Source: Adiantum capillus-veneris (lineage: Eukaryota > Streptophyta > Polypodiopsida > Polypodiales > Pteridaceae). From it: a stretch of DNA of 64,000 bases. The position numbers and the translations under genes were made by a program. The notes below the pieces were generated by a model. That model searched no databases. It was not told the DNA's origin and worked only from the letters and a program-made list of their open reading frames with translations. The stretch covers positions 24,618,513 to 24,682,512 of the forward strand of contig CM043968.1 in assembly GCA_014529385.2 (NCBI GenBank). Reading direction: 5' to 3'. Below are positions 32,714-41,582 of the stretch, piece by piece (position 1 is the stretch's first letter; every line of letters begins with the position of its first letter).

Positions 32714-33850
32714 TCACGCCAATCGGATGGAAAGTATGAAGTTGTTGAATCTCGCAAAGTCTCCAATAGCCCCTTCAGCAACTTGTCTGACTTGCTCCCC
32801 GGGGGAGCGAGCTACTGGTATATCTGGTTCTAACTCTGCAGTATGATGAGAACCATTGTCATCTGCATCATCTAGAATGGGTGCATTTTCCTCCAAAGCC
32901 TGAGGAACAGGGGTAGGAGAAGAGGGTTCATCAAGAGGTAAATCAAAATCAGGGTCTCCAAGTATCGGCAAATCGGGGGTAGTCGTGGAAGACTTGGGAG
33001 CGGAAGCCCCCTCTAAAGAAAAATCTCGTTGAAGACAACATCACGGCCAAGTACAACATCCTTCTTCTCTGGATCATAAAGTCAATATCCCTCGGAAAGA
33101 GAATTGTAGCCGACAAGAACCAATCTCCGGGACTTGGGATCAAACTTCCCCCTTTGCTCCTTCGGTACATGGACATAAGCATCGCTCCCAAAAAATCCAA
33201 AAGTGGGCATCGGGCTTCTTACCAAAATAGGCTTCAAATGTGGTCTTCGTAGGAACTGAAGAGGTTGGAGATCAGTTTATGGTATGGACAGCCGTCGCAA
33301 CTGCCTCTCTGCCCATACAAACTTCGGTAAGTCTCAATGCTCAAGCATGGTCCGTGCCATTTCTACCACTGTCATATTCTTCCGCTCCACATCACCATTC
33401 TCAAAAGGTGATCCGGTATTCGCAAGCTCTCGCTTGATGCCATGACAAAACTGAATAAAAGAATTGGAAGTAAACTCCCCATCTTTGTCCGATCGAATAG
33501 CCTTCAACACTTGATTGCTTTCCTTCTCCACAAGAGAACGCCAATTCTTGAAGAGGCCAAATGCCTCGTGCTTGTGCTGTAGAAAGGGGTATCCGAGTCG
33601 CTAAAGAAAGAGCATGGAGCCTGTAGAGTCCTTTCTCTATCGAGCCCCCTCTCACCACTTTGCCAGATTGTCGATCCCGAATAGATACCTCTAGAAAGAT
33701 CACCTCCATGCCAAGCTTGCACACCTCGTACACAGACATAAGATGAAATCCCAGCTTTGGAGCATAAAGTACCTTGGAGGTATGCATACCCCCTCTGCCA
33801 TCGGGAATGAGCTCCATAAATCCCTCGTTGTGGATAGGAATTTCATATTT
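32714..33850 (-). pseudogene. Copia-D integrase and linker, broken
   Basis: Read leftwards. AIRSDKDGEFTSNSF near 33450-33500 carries the second catalytic aspartate. ENGDVERKNMTV near 33375-33410 is the NG-x-x-E-R block with the third catalytic residue. The C-terminal PDAHFWIFW, LVLVGYNS-like and DVVF blocks are in shifting frames. The acidic linker (LEENAPILDDADDNG) is open from 32971 to 32714. Several frameshifts are present. Confidence 0.75.
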
Positions 33851-34982
33851 GTCGAAATGAAGATGGTACCACAGTGTCGTCGCATGTTGGACAAAACAAC
33901 CTTCGAAGATTTCATGTGCCGTGAGGCACCATTGTCACGTATCCAATCACAATCATCTCGACCCGCAAGAGTCGACGCAACCTCCGATGTCCCTGGAGAG
34001 TCCTGTGTAGGGAGAATCTCCAAATGAACAAAGGTTGGTGACTGCACCGCTGCCGCCGAAGAAGTCAAAGCATCTCCAACTCGCTTTGGACACTTCCTCC
34101 AATAATGTCCCTTCTCACCGCAACTATTGCAATGCCATTCCGCCTTCAAGGCATCCCGTTTGGCATCACTCTTCTTGTCTTTGGTTTTGTTGCTTTTCTT
34201 CTTACCCTTCTTCTGCTTCTTGTTGTTGGAAGAACCGGTCAAGGCTTCGGAGCCTAACTTCTTCCCCATACTGAACCGCTTCTCTTGGTCCAATACCATT
34301 GAACAATCTCGTCCCAAGAGATAGTATTCAATCGGCCACTCGTAATCAATGAAGAGTAAAAGTTGGTGTACCGAGGAGGTAATTAGGCCAAAAGTTGGAT
34401 GGCCATGTCCTCTAAACTGATAAGCTTTCCATATGAAGTATCTCTTGTTGAAGCTCCCGCATCTTGTTGATGTGATCCCGCATGGAAGAATGTTTCGCAT
34501 CCAAGGTCCTCAACTGCACGTTGAGGGCTATCCGCTTCAATGGAGAAACTCGATCATAAAGGGAAGAAAGCCGATCCAAATCAACTTCGCATCTTTCATC
34601 AATCGTATGTGGCTAATAACTGAGGGTGTACTGTTGAGGATAATGAAAGACCGGATTCGAGCATTGACACGCTCCCATAACTTTGCTCCCGTAGGTCTTT
34701 TGGCTTTTGAAAGTTGCTCAAGACTTAACCTCCAAGCTCATAAGAGTCAAAGACCGCCATCATGGTAGCTTTCCAAATGGCATAGTTGTCTCCATTCAAT
34801 TACCGATCCGAGGGAAAGGTAGGGAGAGTAGGTATCTTGACTGGTTGATCACCTACGCCGGAGTAGAACTGGGACCAATCTCCCCATTCCTCGTTGACGG
34901 TGGTTTCACTACCGTCAGTCTCCTCATGATGTACTTTGACATCACGGGTTGAACTGGTTTCAGAATCATCACTCTTCTCCAT
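33851..34982 (-). pseudogene. Copia-D gag and protease, broken
   Basis: Gag is taken to begin at ATG 34982, because LPTFPSDR, a stop at 34800, then LNGDNYAIWKATMM give the usual copia start 60 codons in. A charged basic stretch precedes an intact zinc knuckle, CNSCGEKGHYWRKC, near 34090-34135. The protease block near 33935-33965 reads DWIRDNGASRHM, with DNG in place of the usual D(S/T)G. The open frame 34500-33700 covers the knuckle and protease. Upstream stops break the N-terminal half. Confidence 0.8.
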
Positions 34983-35177
34983 GGTGTTGGAGAATTTAGG
35001 CAGGTGATAAGGCTAGGTCGAGGTAGAAGAAAAAATCTGAAAATCTGCCCACTGCAGACGAAATTGGCCCGAAAAGAGTAAAAACGTAGAAAAAACAGCA
35101 CATCATCTCTTTTCGCCGCGAAAAATCAGCACCACAAACTCACACAAATCACCGAACCGATTCAAGAGCATGTTGTG

Positions 35178-35189
35178 GCTCTGATACCA
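35178..35189 (-). promoter_or_regulatory. Copia-D primer-binding site
   Basis: GCTCTGATACCA (with the G at 35178) is the exact reverse of TGGTATCAGAGC. It fixes the orientation of Copia-D as leftward. Confidence 0.85.
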
Positions 35190-35795
35190 TGTCAAAGGTG
35201 CAACGGAGCCAACCTTCAGATCACGGCCAAGGGGCATAAACCCTAAGAGCAGAAGCAGTAGAAGAAGAAGCAAAAGAGTTCCCACCAACTTATGGGACCC
35301 CGTCTGCCGATGGGACCCAAGTGGCATAAAGGCAGTAAATTAAATTTTGGACCCTCACAGACACAAAAGACAACGTAACCAGCTGATGACGTGGCTGAGA
35401 AGTATGGATTTCTGGATTTTGTGCTGGTCTGCTGACTTGGCAGAGCTGTACGGATTTCCGTGCTTTACGTTGACTGCTGATGTAGCAAAGTTGTACGAAT
35501 TTCCTGGTTTTGCACTGGCAGCTTTTGAGTTTACTGCTTTTCATGTAACTGCTTTTGAGGCCAAGGGCCTTTAAATATGTACAAAGTGCTCATTCTTTGG
35601 CATGCTTCAGTACGAAGGTGCAGAGGGTAGAGTACGGACATTGTACTGAGTTCAAGTATTATAAAGAAATACTGAAAGTGCTCATTCTTTGGCATGCTTC
35701 AGTAGAAGGCGTGTTGCGCATGGGCTTCCATGATTGCTCTATCCTCTGCAGGCGTGAAAGGCCTATGCTCCACCTGGGGGCTCAGCTGATTGCAC
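35190..35795 (+). repeat. Element B 5' LTR, rearranged
   Basis: It matches the 3' LTR from AACGGAGCCAACCTTCAGATC to about 35675. The remainder includes a partial repeat of GTGCTCATTCTTTGGCATGC and unrelated sequence. TTTAAATATGT near 35572 is the likely TATA element. The primer-like CGGTATTAGAGC follows at 35796-35807. Confidence 0.65.
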
Positions 35796-35879
35796 CGGTA
35801 TTAGAGCATCAAGCGTGAACTTTTCTAAAAGCATACCGATCGTACAAAAGAGCAAACAGACCAAACCGGCGCTTCCAAA

Positions 35880-36160
35880 GGCTACTGGAATTTTATTTAA
35901 AGAACCTTCGGCCTTTGACCCCGGGACTTATTAGGCACTCCCACCCTTACTTCATCGCGCATCGGGCACGCTCCTGTCTTCATCGCTCTGTCTCACAAGG
36001 CATAGCCCATAAAGATCACCTGCAAGAGAAGGATCCAAGATTTGTTTTCAACTGCTGTTTTTCTCAGATGCAGTGCCATGCAGTGGTGGAAGTCTATAGC
36101 TACCAAGCTGCATGCTCCAAGGACTTGGCAAGCTTTCAAGAAAATTTTTGCCTAGAGTTA
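35880..36160 (+). pseudogene. Element B gag fragment
   Basis: In one frame near 36068-36150 the text reads CSAMQWWKSIA then PRTWQAFKKIF. This is the central gag motif of gypsy elements, where a WW pair is followed by W-x-x-F. The same piece occurs at 31660-31735. Upstream and downstream frames are broken. Confidence 0.65.
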
Positions 36161-36706
36161 TATGGTTTCTAACATCTCCCTTCGGAGTGCAACTTCTGGC
36201 AGAGTGGGGTATCCTAAAATGGTTGCCATGGAAACCCTAGCAAATTATAAGTTGAAATTTCTCGACATCTTTAAGCAGGTGTCCCTTCTCAAACCGAAGA
36301 TTTTGGAGATCTAGTGTGATTGCTATGTCTTGGGACTACCATCACTGCCACAGGAACACTATTTGTAGAGGCCTGTGTCGACTATTCCAGAGTTTATGGA
36401 CCATGTTGCGGCTGGCTACGACCTTATGGAACAAACCTAACCCTAATTTTTGGTGCAGGCTTCAAGATGGAAATTCAATCGACTTTTCGAGCTCGACTCT
36501 TGTCGAGATTGCTTTTTAAGTATGAGTTCTGTTTGAGAGCTTGTTTGGTGATCCTGTTTGGAATTTGTTTAAATTGGATGGTATCTGTTTTGAACCTGTC
36601 TTGGTGCCGATTTGAAACGTTTGACTCTGGTTTTAATACTGGTTTCAATTTTTGGTGACTTTACTCCAGGGTAGAGTAGTGAGAACTGAAGTTTTGGTAT
36701 TGTTTG
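36161..36706. other. Element B non-coding segment
   Basis: It follows the gag piece and matches 31740-32195. A 60-codon frame (36316-36519) is kept with substitutions in the other copy, but no family was recognised. Confidence 0.5.
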
Positions 36707-36922
36707 AACCTCGGAACAACGCAGACGGGATGTCTGGGGAGCGTTTTGTTGTATGCTTGAAAACCTCGGAACGACGTAAACGGGATGTCTGGAGAGCGTT
36801 TCGTTGTATGTTAGAAAACCTCTGAATGACGCAGATGGGATGTCTAAGGAGCGTTTCATTGTATGCTTGAACCTCCAAGCAACGCACGTTGCGGTCTGGG
36901 GAGCGTTTGGTTGTCCTAGTCC
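36707..36922. repeat. Four tandem units of about 54-55 bp
   Basis: Units near 36707, 36762, 36816 and 36870 each read AACCTC(G/T)GAA, ACG or GACGC, GGGATGTCTGG, then GAGCGTTT and TTGTATG. The fourth is most diverged. Confidence 0.9.
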
Positions 36923-37110
36923 TCTAAACTCATTGCCCGGATCTTTTAAGGTTATTTGCGGGGGGAGGGACGAGGCAATCGTTGAGTAGCTTCATACCGC
37001 AGATCATCTGTCTCAGGGAAGTGCTCAACAACGTTGTTCATTGTGTCTTGTAACATGCATATGTAAGCATTTGTGTTGCATTGTGATGTGCCAACCACTG
37101 AATAATCCTT

Positions 37111-37250
37111 ATTGGATGAGATACTTTTGGAAAGTCAACGACCCAGGATATCAAGAGTTCTGATCTGAAACGAGACTCTTTATTGGATGATATTCTTCTG
37201 GGAAGCCAACGACCCAAGAAATCAAGAGTTCCGATTTGGAAAGAGAAAAT
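37111..37250. repeat. Two tandem units of about 71 bp
   Basis: 37111-37181 and 37182-37250 share ATTGGATGA, GCCAACGACCCA or GTCAACGACCCA, and ATCAAGAGTTC in order. Confidence 0.85.
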
Positions 37251-37339
37251 TGATTGTCCCTCGGAATGACCCTCGAAAATTTTTGAGCTAACTTGAGTTG
37301 TTTTGTAGGTATGCTGTAATCGTGGACGATTACTTTCTT

Positions 37340-37353
37340 TCAAGAAGGGGGGA
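37340..37353 (+). promoter_or_regulatory. Element B polypurine tract
   Basis: TCAAGAAGGGGGGA runs into TGTCACAAACTG, the start of the 3' LTR. Confidence 0.75.
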
Positions 37354-37964
37354 TGTCACAAACTGCTAATGTGTCAAGTCACTAAAGAACGGAGCCAACC
37401 TTCAGATCACAGCCGAGGGACCTTAACCCTAAGAGCAGAAGCAGTAGAAGAAGAAGCGGAAGAAGTTCCCACCAACTTATGGGACCGCATTCGATGGGGC
37501 CCAAGTGACAAAGGCATTAAAATAAAGTTGAACCCTCACACACAAAAAACAACGTAACCAGCTGATGACATGGTAGAGTACGGATTTCCGCGTTTTAGAC
37601 TGACTCCAAACGTGGCAGAGTTGTATGGATTTCTTGCTTTTGTGCTGACAGCTTTTGAACCAGATGCTTTTGAGTTTACTGCTTTTCATGTAACTACTTT
37701 TGAAGCCAAGGGGCTTTAAATATGTGTAGAGGGCTCCTCCTCTTGCATGCTTCAATACAAAGGTGCAGAGGGTGGAGTACCGGCATTGTACTGAGTTCAA
37801 GTAATATATAGAAATATCGAAAGGGGCACCAAACCTCTCTCTAGGGTGGAACTTCGCCACTCCGTCTTGTGTCGTGCATCTCTTTCAGCTCAGTTGTTAT
37901 TGAAGTGCTAAAAGTCTATTCAGTCTGTTCTTTTTCGTTGGCACGTGGTGCCCGTCTTGTGACA
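37354..37964 (+). repeat. Element B 3' LTR (611 bp)
   Basis: It begins TGTCACAAACTGC and ends CTTGTGACA, the same terminal form as the G3 LTR. TTTAAATATGTG near 37714 is a likely TATA element. Confidence 0.75.
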
Positions 37965-37984
37965 ACCCTACTGTTATGCAAGGA

Positions 37985-38390
37985 AGCACCAACTAAGTAG
38001 TTGCACTTCAAACGAGTTTTCACTTCTTTATGGCTCACACAAGAATACAAACAAGATGTAATCACCCCTTGGAATCATTCAGGGATGATCGAGGATGACA
38101 CATTGGATACCTATTGCAAGAGATTTTGGGAACTTGTTTCTTCCTTTAAAAAGATAACCTTCATGCAACAAGTTGAGCGGTTATAATGTGGACCCCAAAG
38201 AGATACGGAGTTATTATCTACAAAAGAAGTCCGAGTCCATGCGACGACTCATGGGACACCCTAAAAAGGGCTTTGGTATGCATATTGGCACTCTTACCTA
38301 CCCCATAGACAGATTTGTGGCAATCAGAACTGGACAAGAACCGACTAACAGTAACAAGAAGACATGCCAAAAAGGGCTCTGGTATGCATG
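37985..38390 (+). pseudogene. Gypsy gag fragment between element B and G2
   Basis: The frame 38001-38186 contains FKRVFTSLWLTQEYKQDV, DTLDTYCKRFWEL and FMQQVERL, a gypsy gag segment. It is homologous to G2 gag at 44735-44960. After a stop it continues in other frames (ATTHGT, HIGTLTYPIDRFV). The piece starts just after element B and ends where the G2 LTR starts, so it is the remains of an element invaded by one or both. Confidence 0.75.
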
Positions 38391-38399
38391 CTGGCACTC

Positions 38400-39052
38400 T
38401 CTGTCACAAAGTGATGACGTGGCTGCCCGCTCTGCAGGAAACCCTAACCCTAAAATCAGAAACCCTAATTTTGATGAACCCCTAACCCTAAAATCAGAAA
38501 CCCTAATTTTGATGAAACCCTAACCTGAAATGCTGACTAGCTGGTTGCAACGTAAAACGCAGAACGACTGCCACGTGGAAAGCAGTACGGAATCCCGCGA
38601 TTTACGGCGGATTTTTCAGCAGCAGTAAAGCAATGCAGCTTTTGGGCAAAATCAACGTGGGAAAAAAGCTATGCTTTATTTTCTACGCATATTGAGAGAG
38701 AGAAAAGCATTTTTGCTTTATTAAGCAAGAGAAAAAAAAAAAGGGAGAGCTTTTCTGCTTTATTTTAAAAGGACAGCTTTTTGGGACTTGCTTTATTTTT
38801 ACAAGCAAGAGAGAGAAAGAGCCTTTGCTTTATTTGGGTTGTTGATTTTCAGCTTTTGGGCTTTGCTTTTGGCAACCCTTGTACCTTTAAATATGTGAGC
38901 AGGCCTCTCACAACTCAAAGCATCTGAACGCAGAGTCCGAGTGTGAGTGCCTGCCCGCACTCTTGTACTTTGAACTCAAATTAATACAAAAAGAAATACC
39001 AGAAGGGGCGCCAGTCTTTGGGGCCAATATCTCTAGGCACGGAACTCCGCCA
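38400..39052 (+). repeat. G2 5' LTR, 3' end deleted
   Basis: It matches 29460-29946 from TGTCACAAAG to GGAACTCCGCC. The last roughly 90 bp of the LTR and the primer site are not found. The sequence passes directly to gag-like DNA. Confidence 0.7.
38437..38526. repeat. CCCTAA-containing 38-bp repeat
   Basis: The unit AACCCTAACCCTAAAATCAG then AAACCCTAATTTTGATG is present twice, plus a partial third. Confidence 0.85.
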
Positions 39053-39163
39053 AGCAAGGATCAGTCGACTCCCTCTGCATCCAGAGATGCGGGAAGGGAT
39101 CACAACGAAGATTCCGGCAAGGAGTATGGCCCGCCTCGGCCTACTCAGGCATAGTGTCCAGAG

Positions 39164-39765
39164 ATGGAGCGCCGTCAATTGATCGGCGATGCAACAGAGA
39201 TGATGCTCAATTTTGCGAAGGACCCAAAATTTGCAAAATATATGACGAAGACTTCTTTTCAGGAGGTGCATGCAGTGGCAGAAAACCACACCACCACCCC
39301 CAAAACCCGCTCTCAAGTAACCTCCTGCTTCCAAGAAGTATTCAGAGAAGGAACTAGAATAGGTGGTTGATGCGCGAATTGCATAGCTTTTCGACGCGCA
39401 AAATAAAACTAATAAGCACGGCAAAAAGCAGAAGAAAGGCGCTGACTTCCCGGGTTATTTGGGTCGTCAGTCTTCTTTTGAAAAAGCAAGAAAGCAGAAG
39501 AAGCGTGTTCGATTTGAAGGAGTACCCAGTTCTTCTTCTTCTTCTTCTTCTTCTTCTTCTTCTTCTTCTTCTTCTAACAGTTCTTCTAGCTCATCTAACC
39601 CGAGCGAAGAAGACCGAAAAGGCAAAAAGCGAAGCAAGAAACAACGCTACGGGAAGGGCAAGAAAAAGGCAAAGAAGTCTAATTCTCACCCCGTGAGTGA
39701 CAGTTCTACAGAGGACTCGTCTACATACAATTCAGACTCTGATGATAGCAACTTTTATGCAAAGA
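39164..39765 (+). pseudogene. G2 gag, N-terminal part
   Basis: ATG 39164 (MERRQLIGDATEMMLNFAKDP) opens 68 codons. After frameshifts near 39370-39400 a second frame runs to 39765. It contains a basic stretch (KQKKRVRFEG), a polyserine tract encoded by a (TTC)n run at 39530-39575, and an acidic and serine-rich stretch. The coding sequence is cut at 39765 by the A1-A2 element and resumes at 44439. Confidence 0.7.
39530..39575. repeat. (TTC)n microsatellite encoding polyserine
   Basis: About 15 TTC repeats, read as TCT serine codons in the gag frame. Confidence 0.9.
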
Positions 39766-41054
39766 TGTCATGTGACACATCCCAACCCTATGTGTCCGTG
39801 GACAAGCTACACCACAGCAAGGTTCAGTCAGTCCAATCAAGTTAGATTAGCAGTGATCTGGCACTTTTGTGAGTCTATTCGTAGACCGTGCATGCCCAGT
39901 CACTTAGCATAGATGCATATCCTCCGGTTGCACACAGCATGATCATTGGAGTTCCCATCAAAATCCATTAGCATCAGTTGGGGGAATTTTCCAATGCATT
40001 TAGCCTATTTTCCTATTTATTGGGATTTTCAATTATTATTTTTAAGTGACTTTCCTACAAAAGTAGGTAGGGCAATTTTGCTAAGTTAATATATAAGCAA
40101 ACCCAAGTTAGCACTTTCTGGCAGAAGAGGCAGCAGGAGCTTCCCGCTCAACAGGTCCCTTCTCAGCAGTACCCTCCAGAGCCTAGCGTTTTGGATAAAG
40201 ACCTCCGCCGGTGTGCCCTCTTGCAGTACAGCGGCAACACCAGATCCCCCGCATCTTCCCCCCTTGCATCGTTGCCAAGACCACCATCAGTAGCGTTTTT
40301 GCTCATCAAACCTCAGCACCAACATCAGCGTTTCAGCCTATGCACTAACGCCAGCACCCTTCAGCCATTCAGCGTTTTGGTGGCGTTTTTCCACAGCTTG
40401 GCACCACAGCCATTCAGCGTTTTTCAGCAGGTATAACAGCCCATAAAAACGCAGCATTGACTCAGATCCTCAGCGTTTTTAGCTTGCAAAAACAGGCCAT
40501 AAAAACGCAGCCTTGAACCAGGTTGATCCAGCGTTTTACTCAGCCCTAAGTCCCTCGCCAAAACAGGGATTTTCAGCCGTGTGAAGCAACCCCAAGACCA
40601 CTCAGAACCATCAGCAGTTTCCCCCCTTTGGACAGCAGATAGAAGTAGACCAATTCAGCCCCGAACAGTCCAAGAAATTCAGCAGATAGAAGAGTACGGA
40701 TTTCAACCATCGAGTCGTCGTCGTCATCACCGTCGTCGTCATCGGCATAGTCCCATTGCATCAGTCCATTGCATACGCATTGTACACCTTTGTGCAATCA
40801 AAGAATAGATCACTCTCGCCGACGAGAGTGGGGCCTTAGGAGGAGGGTTTTACAACCTCTCGGTGTCGTATCTCTTCTCTCTCCTTCTCTCAGTCTCATT
40901 CACTTGCACGCACAACATCCACTCACTTTGTTCGTGACCACAGCACTCTACAAGACGGAAAGCTCTCTCTTTCCCTAAAGAACTAAAAGGAACCTTGAGC
41001 AATAAAGATCACTAATCTTGAAAAAATACAACATTCATTTCGTTGCACCTAACA
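39766..41054 (+). repeat. A1: 5' LTR of the A element
   Basis: It runs from TGTCATGTGACACATCC to GTTGCACCTAACA. TATATAAG at 40090-40097 is the likely TATA box, AATAAA at 41001-41006 the polyadenylation signal. Between about 40180 and 40545 the LTR has about ten AGCGTTTT(T) or AAAAACGC words. A GTC-rich microsatellite lies near 40708-40748. Confidence 0.9.
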
Positions 41055-41055
41055 T

Positions 41056-41067
41056 TGGTATCAGAGC
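41056..41067 (+). promoter_or_regulatory. A element primer-binding site
   Basis: TGGTATCAGAGC, an exact initiator tRNA-Met complement, one base after the LTR. Confidence 0.9.
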
Positions 41068-41582
41068 TTTGGAAGTGTTCTGCATTACTCAAGGAAAGAA
41101 CCACGAGAACCACAAGGATTTATTTTTTTTTTGCTTGTTGCGATCGCACGAACCCAAGTTTACTTGGGTGTGGCGATCCCTAATCGTGTTTTGTTGAAGT
41201 GACAGGAATCCCAAGAAAGAAGGGCTTGTCCAACCTCCCCTTGTGTCTCTTTTCACTCATTGAGAGCGGACCGTGCACTTAGCGGCCGGCCAATCGACGT
41301 GAGGTGGGAAAAAGCAACCTTGGTGTGAGCGCAAGGCCGCCAAGGGGTGCGCCCGCAGAAAAGGGTAGAACTTGGGTGAAGAGAAGATCCTTCTCCAACG
41401 CGATTTGCAAGCAAAAGAAACCCTCAAGAACCTCAAGATCCTCAAGACCCCAAGATTCTCACGAATCAAGGACCCCCAAGAACCCAAGTTCCTCGTGAAC
41501 TTCAGAACCCAAGAACCCACAAGAACCCACGATTGCAGAATGATCATCACTCGAAGCGGATTGGATACTTCACTTCGAAGTG
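41068..41582 (+). other. A element leader
   Basis: About 0.5 kb with no clear coding role. It contains many CAAGAACC(C/T) repeats near 41420-41530. The same leader is found at 48102-48610 in A3. Confidence 0.6.

Larger units (their letters stand above)
32640..35189 (-). mobile_element. Copia-D: truncated minus-strand Ty1/copia element
   Basis: A reversed primer site at 35178-35189 is followed leftwards by gag, protease, integrase and the linker before RT. Everything after about 32650 (RT, RNase H, 3' LTR) is missing. The 5' LTR is also not clearly present, since the DNA right of 35190 resembles a plus-strand gypsy LTR. Confidence 0.8.
35190..37964 (+). mobile_element. Element B: short gypsy derivative
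   Basis: Two related LTRs (35190-35795 and 37354-37964) enclose only about 1.56 kb: a primer site, a gag piece, a non-coding segment with two tandem-repeat arrays, and a polypurine tract. There is no pol. No matching target duplication was found, and the left end of the 5' LTR lacks the first bases of the 3' copy, so the left border is rearranged. Confidence 0.7.

Noticed and set aside
36707-36922. CRISPR-like array
   Set aside because: Units are direct tandem copies without spacers, in plant retrotransposon DNA.
38437-38526. True telomere or chromosome end
   Set aside because: Only a few CCCTAA units are present, inside a gypsy LTR.
40191-40436. 80-codon frame kept in A1 and A2 (43588-43833)
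   Set aside because: Lies in the LTR repeats rich in AGCGTTTTT and is kept because the two LTRs are young; no independent evidence of coding.
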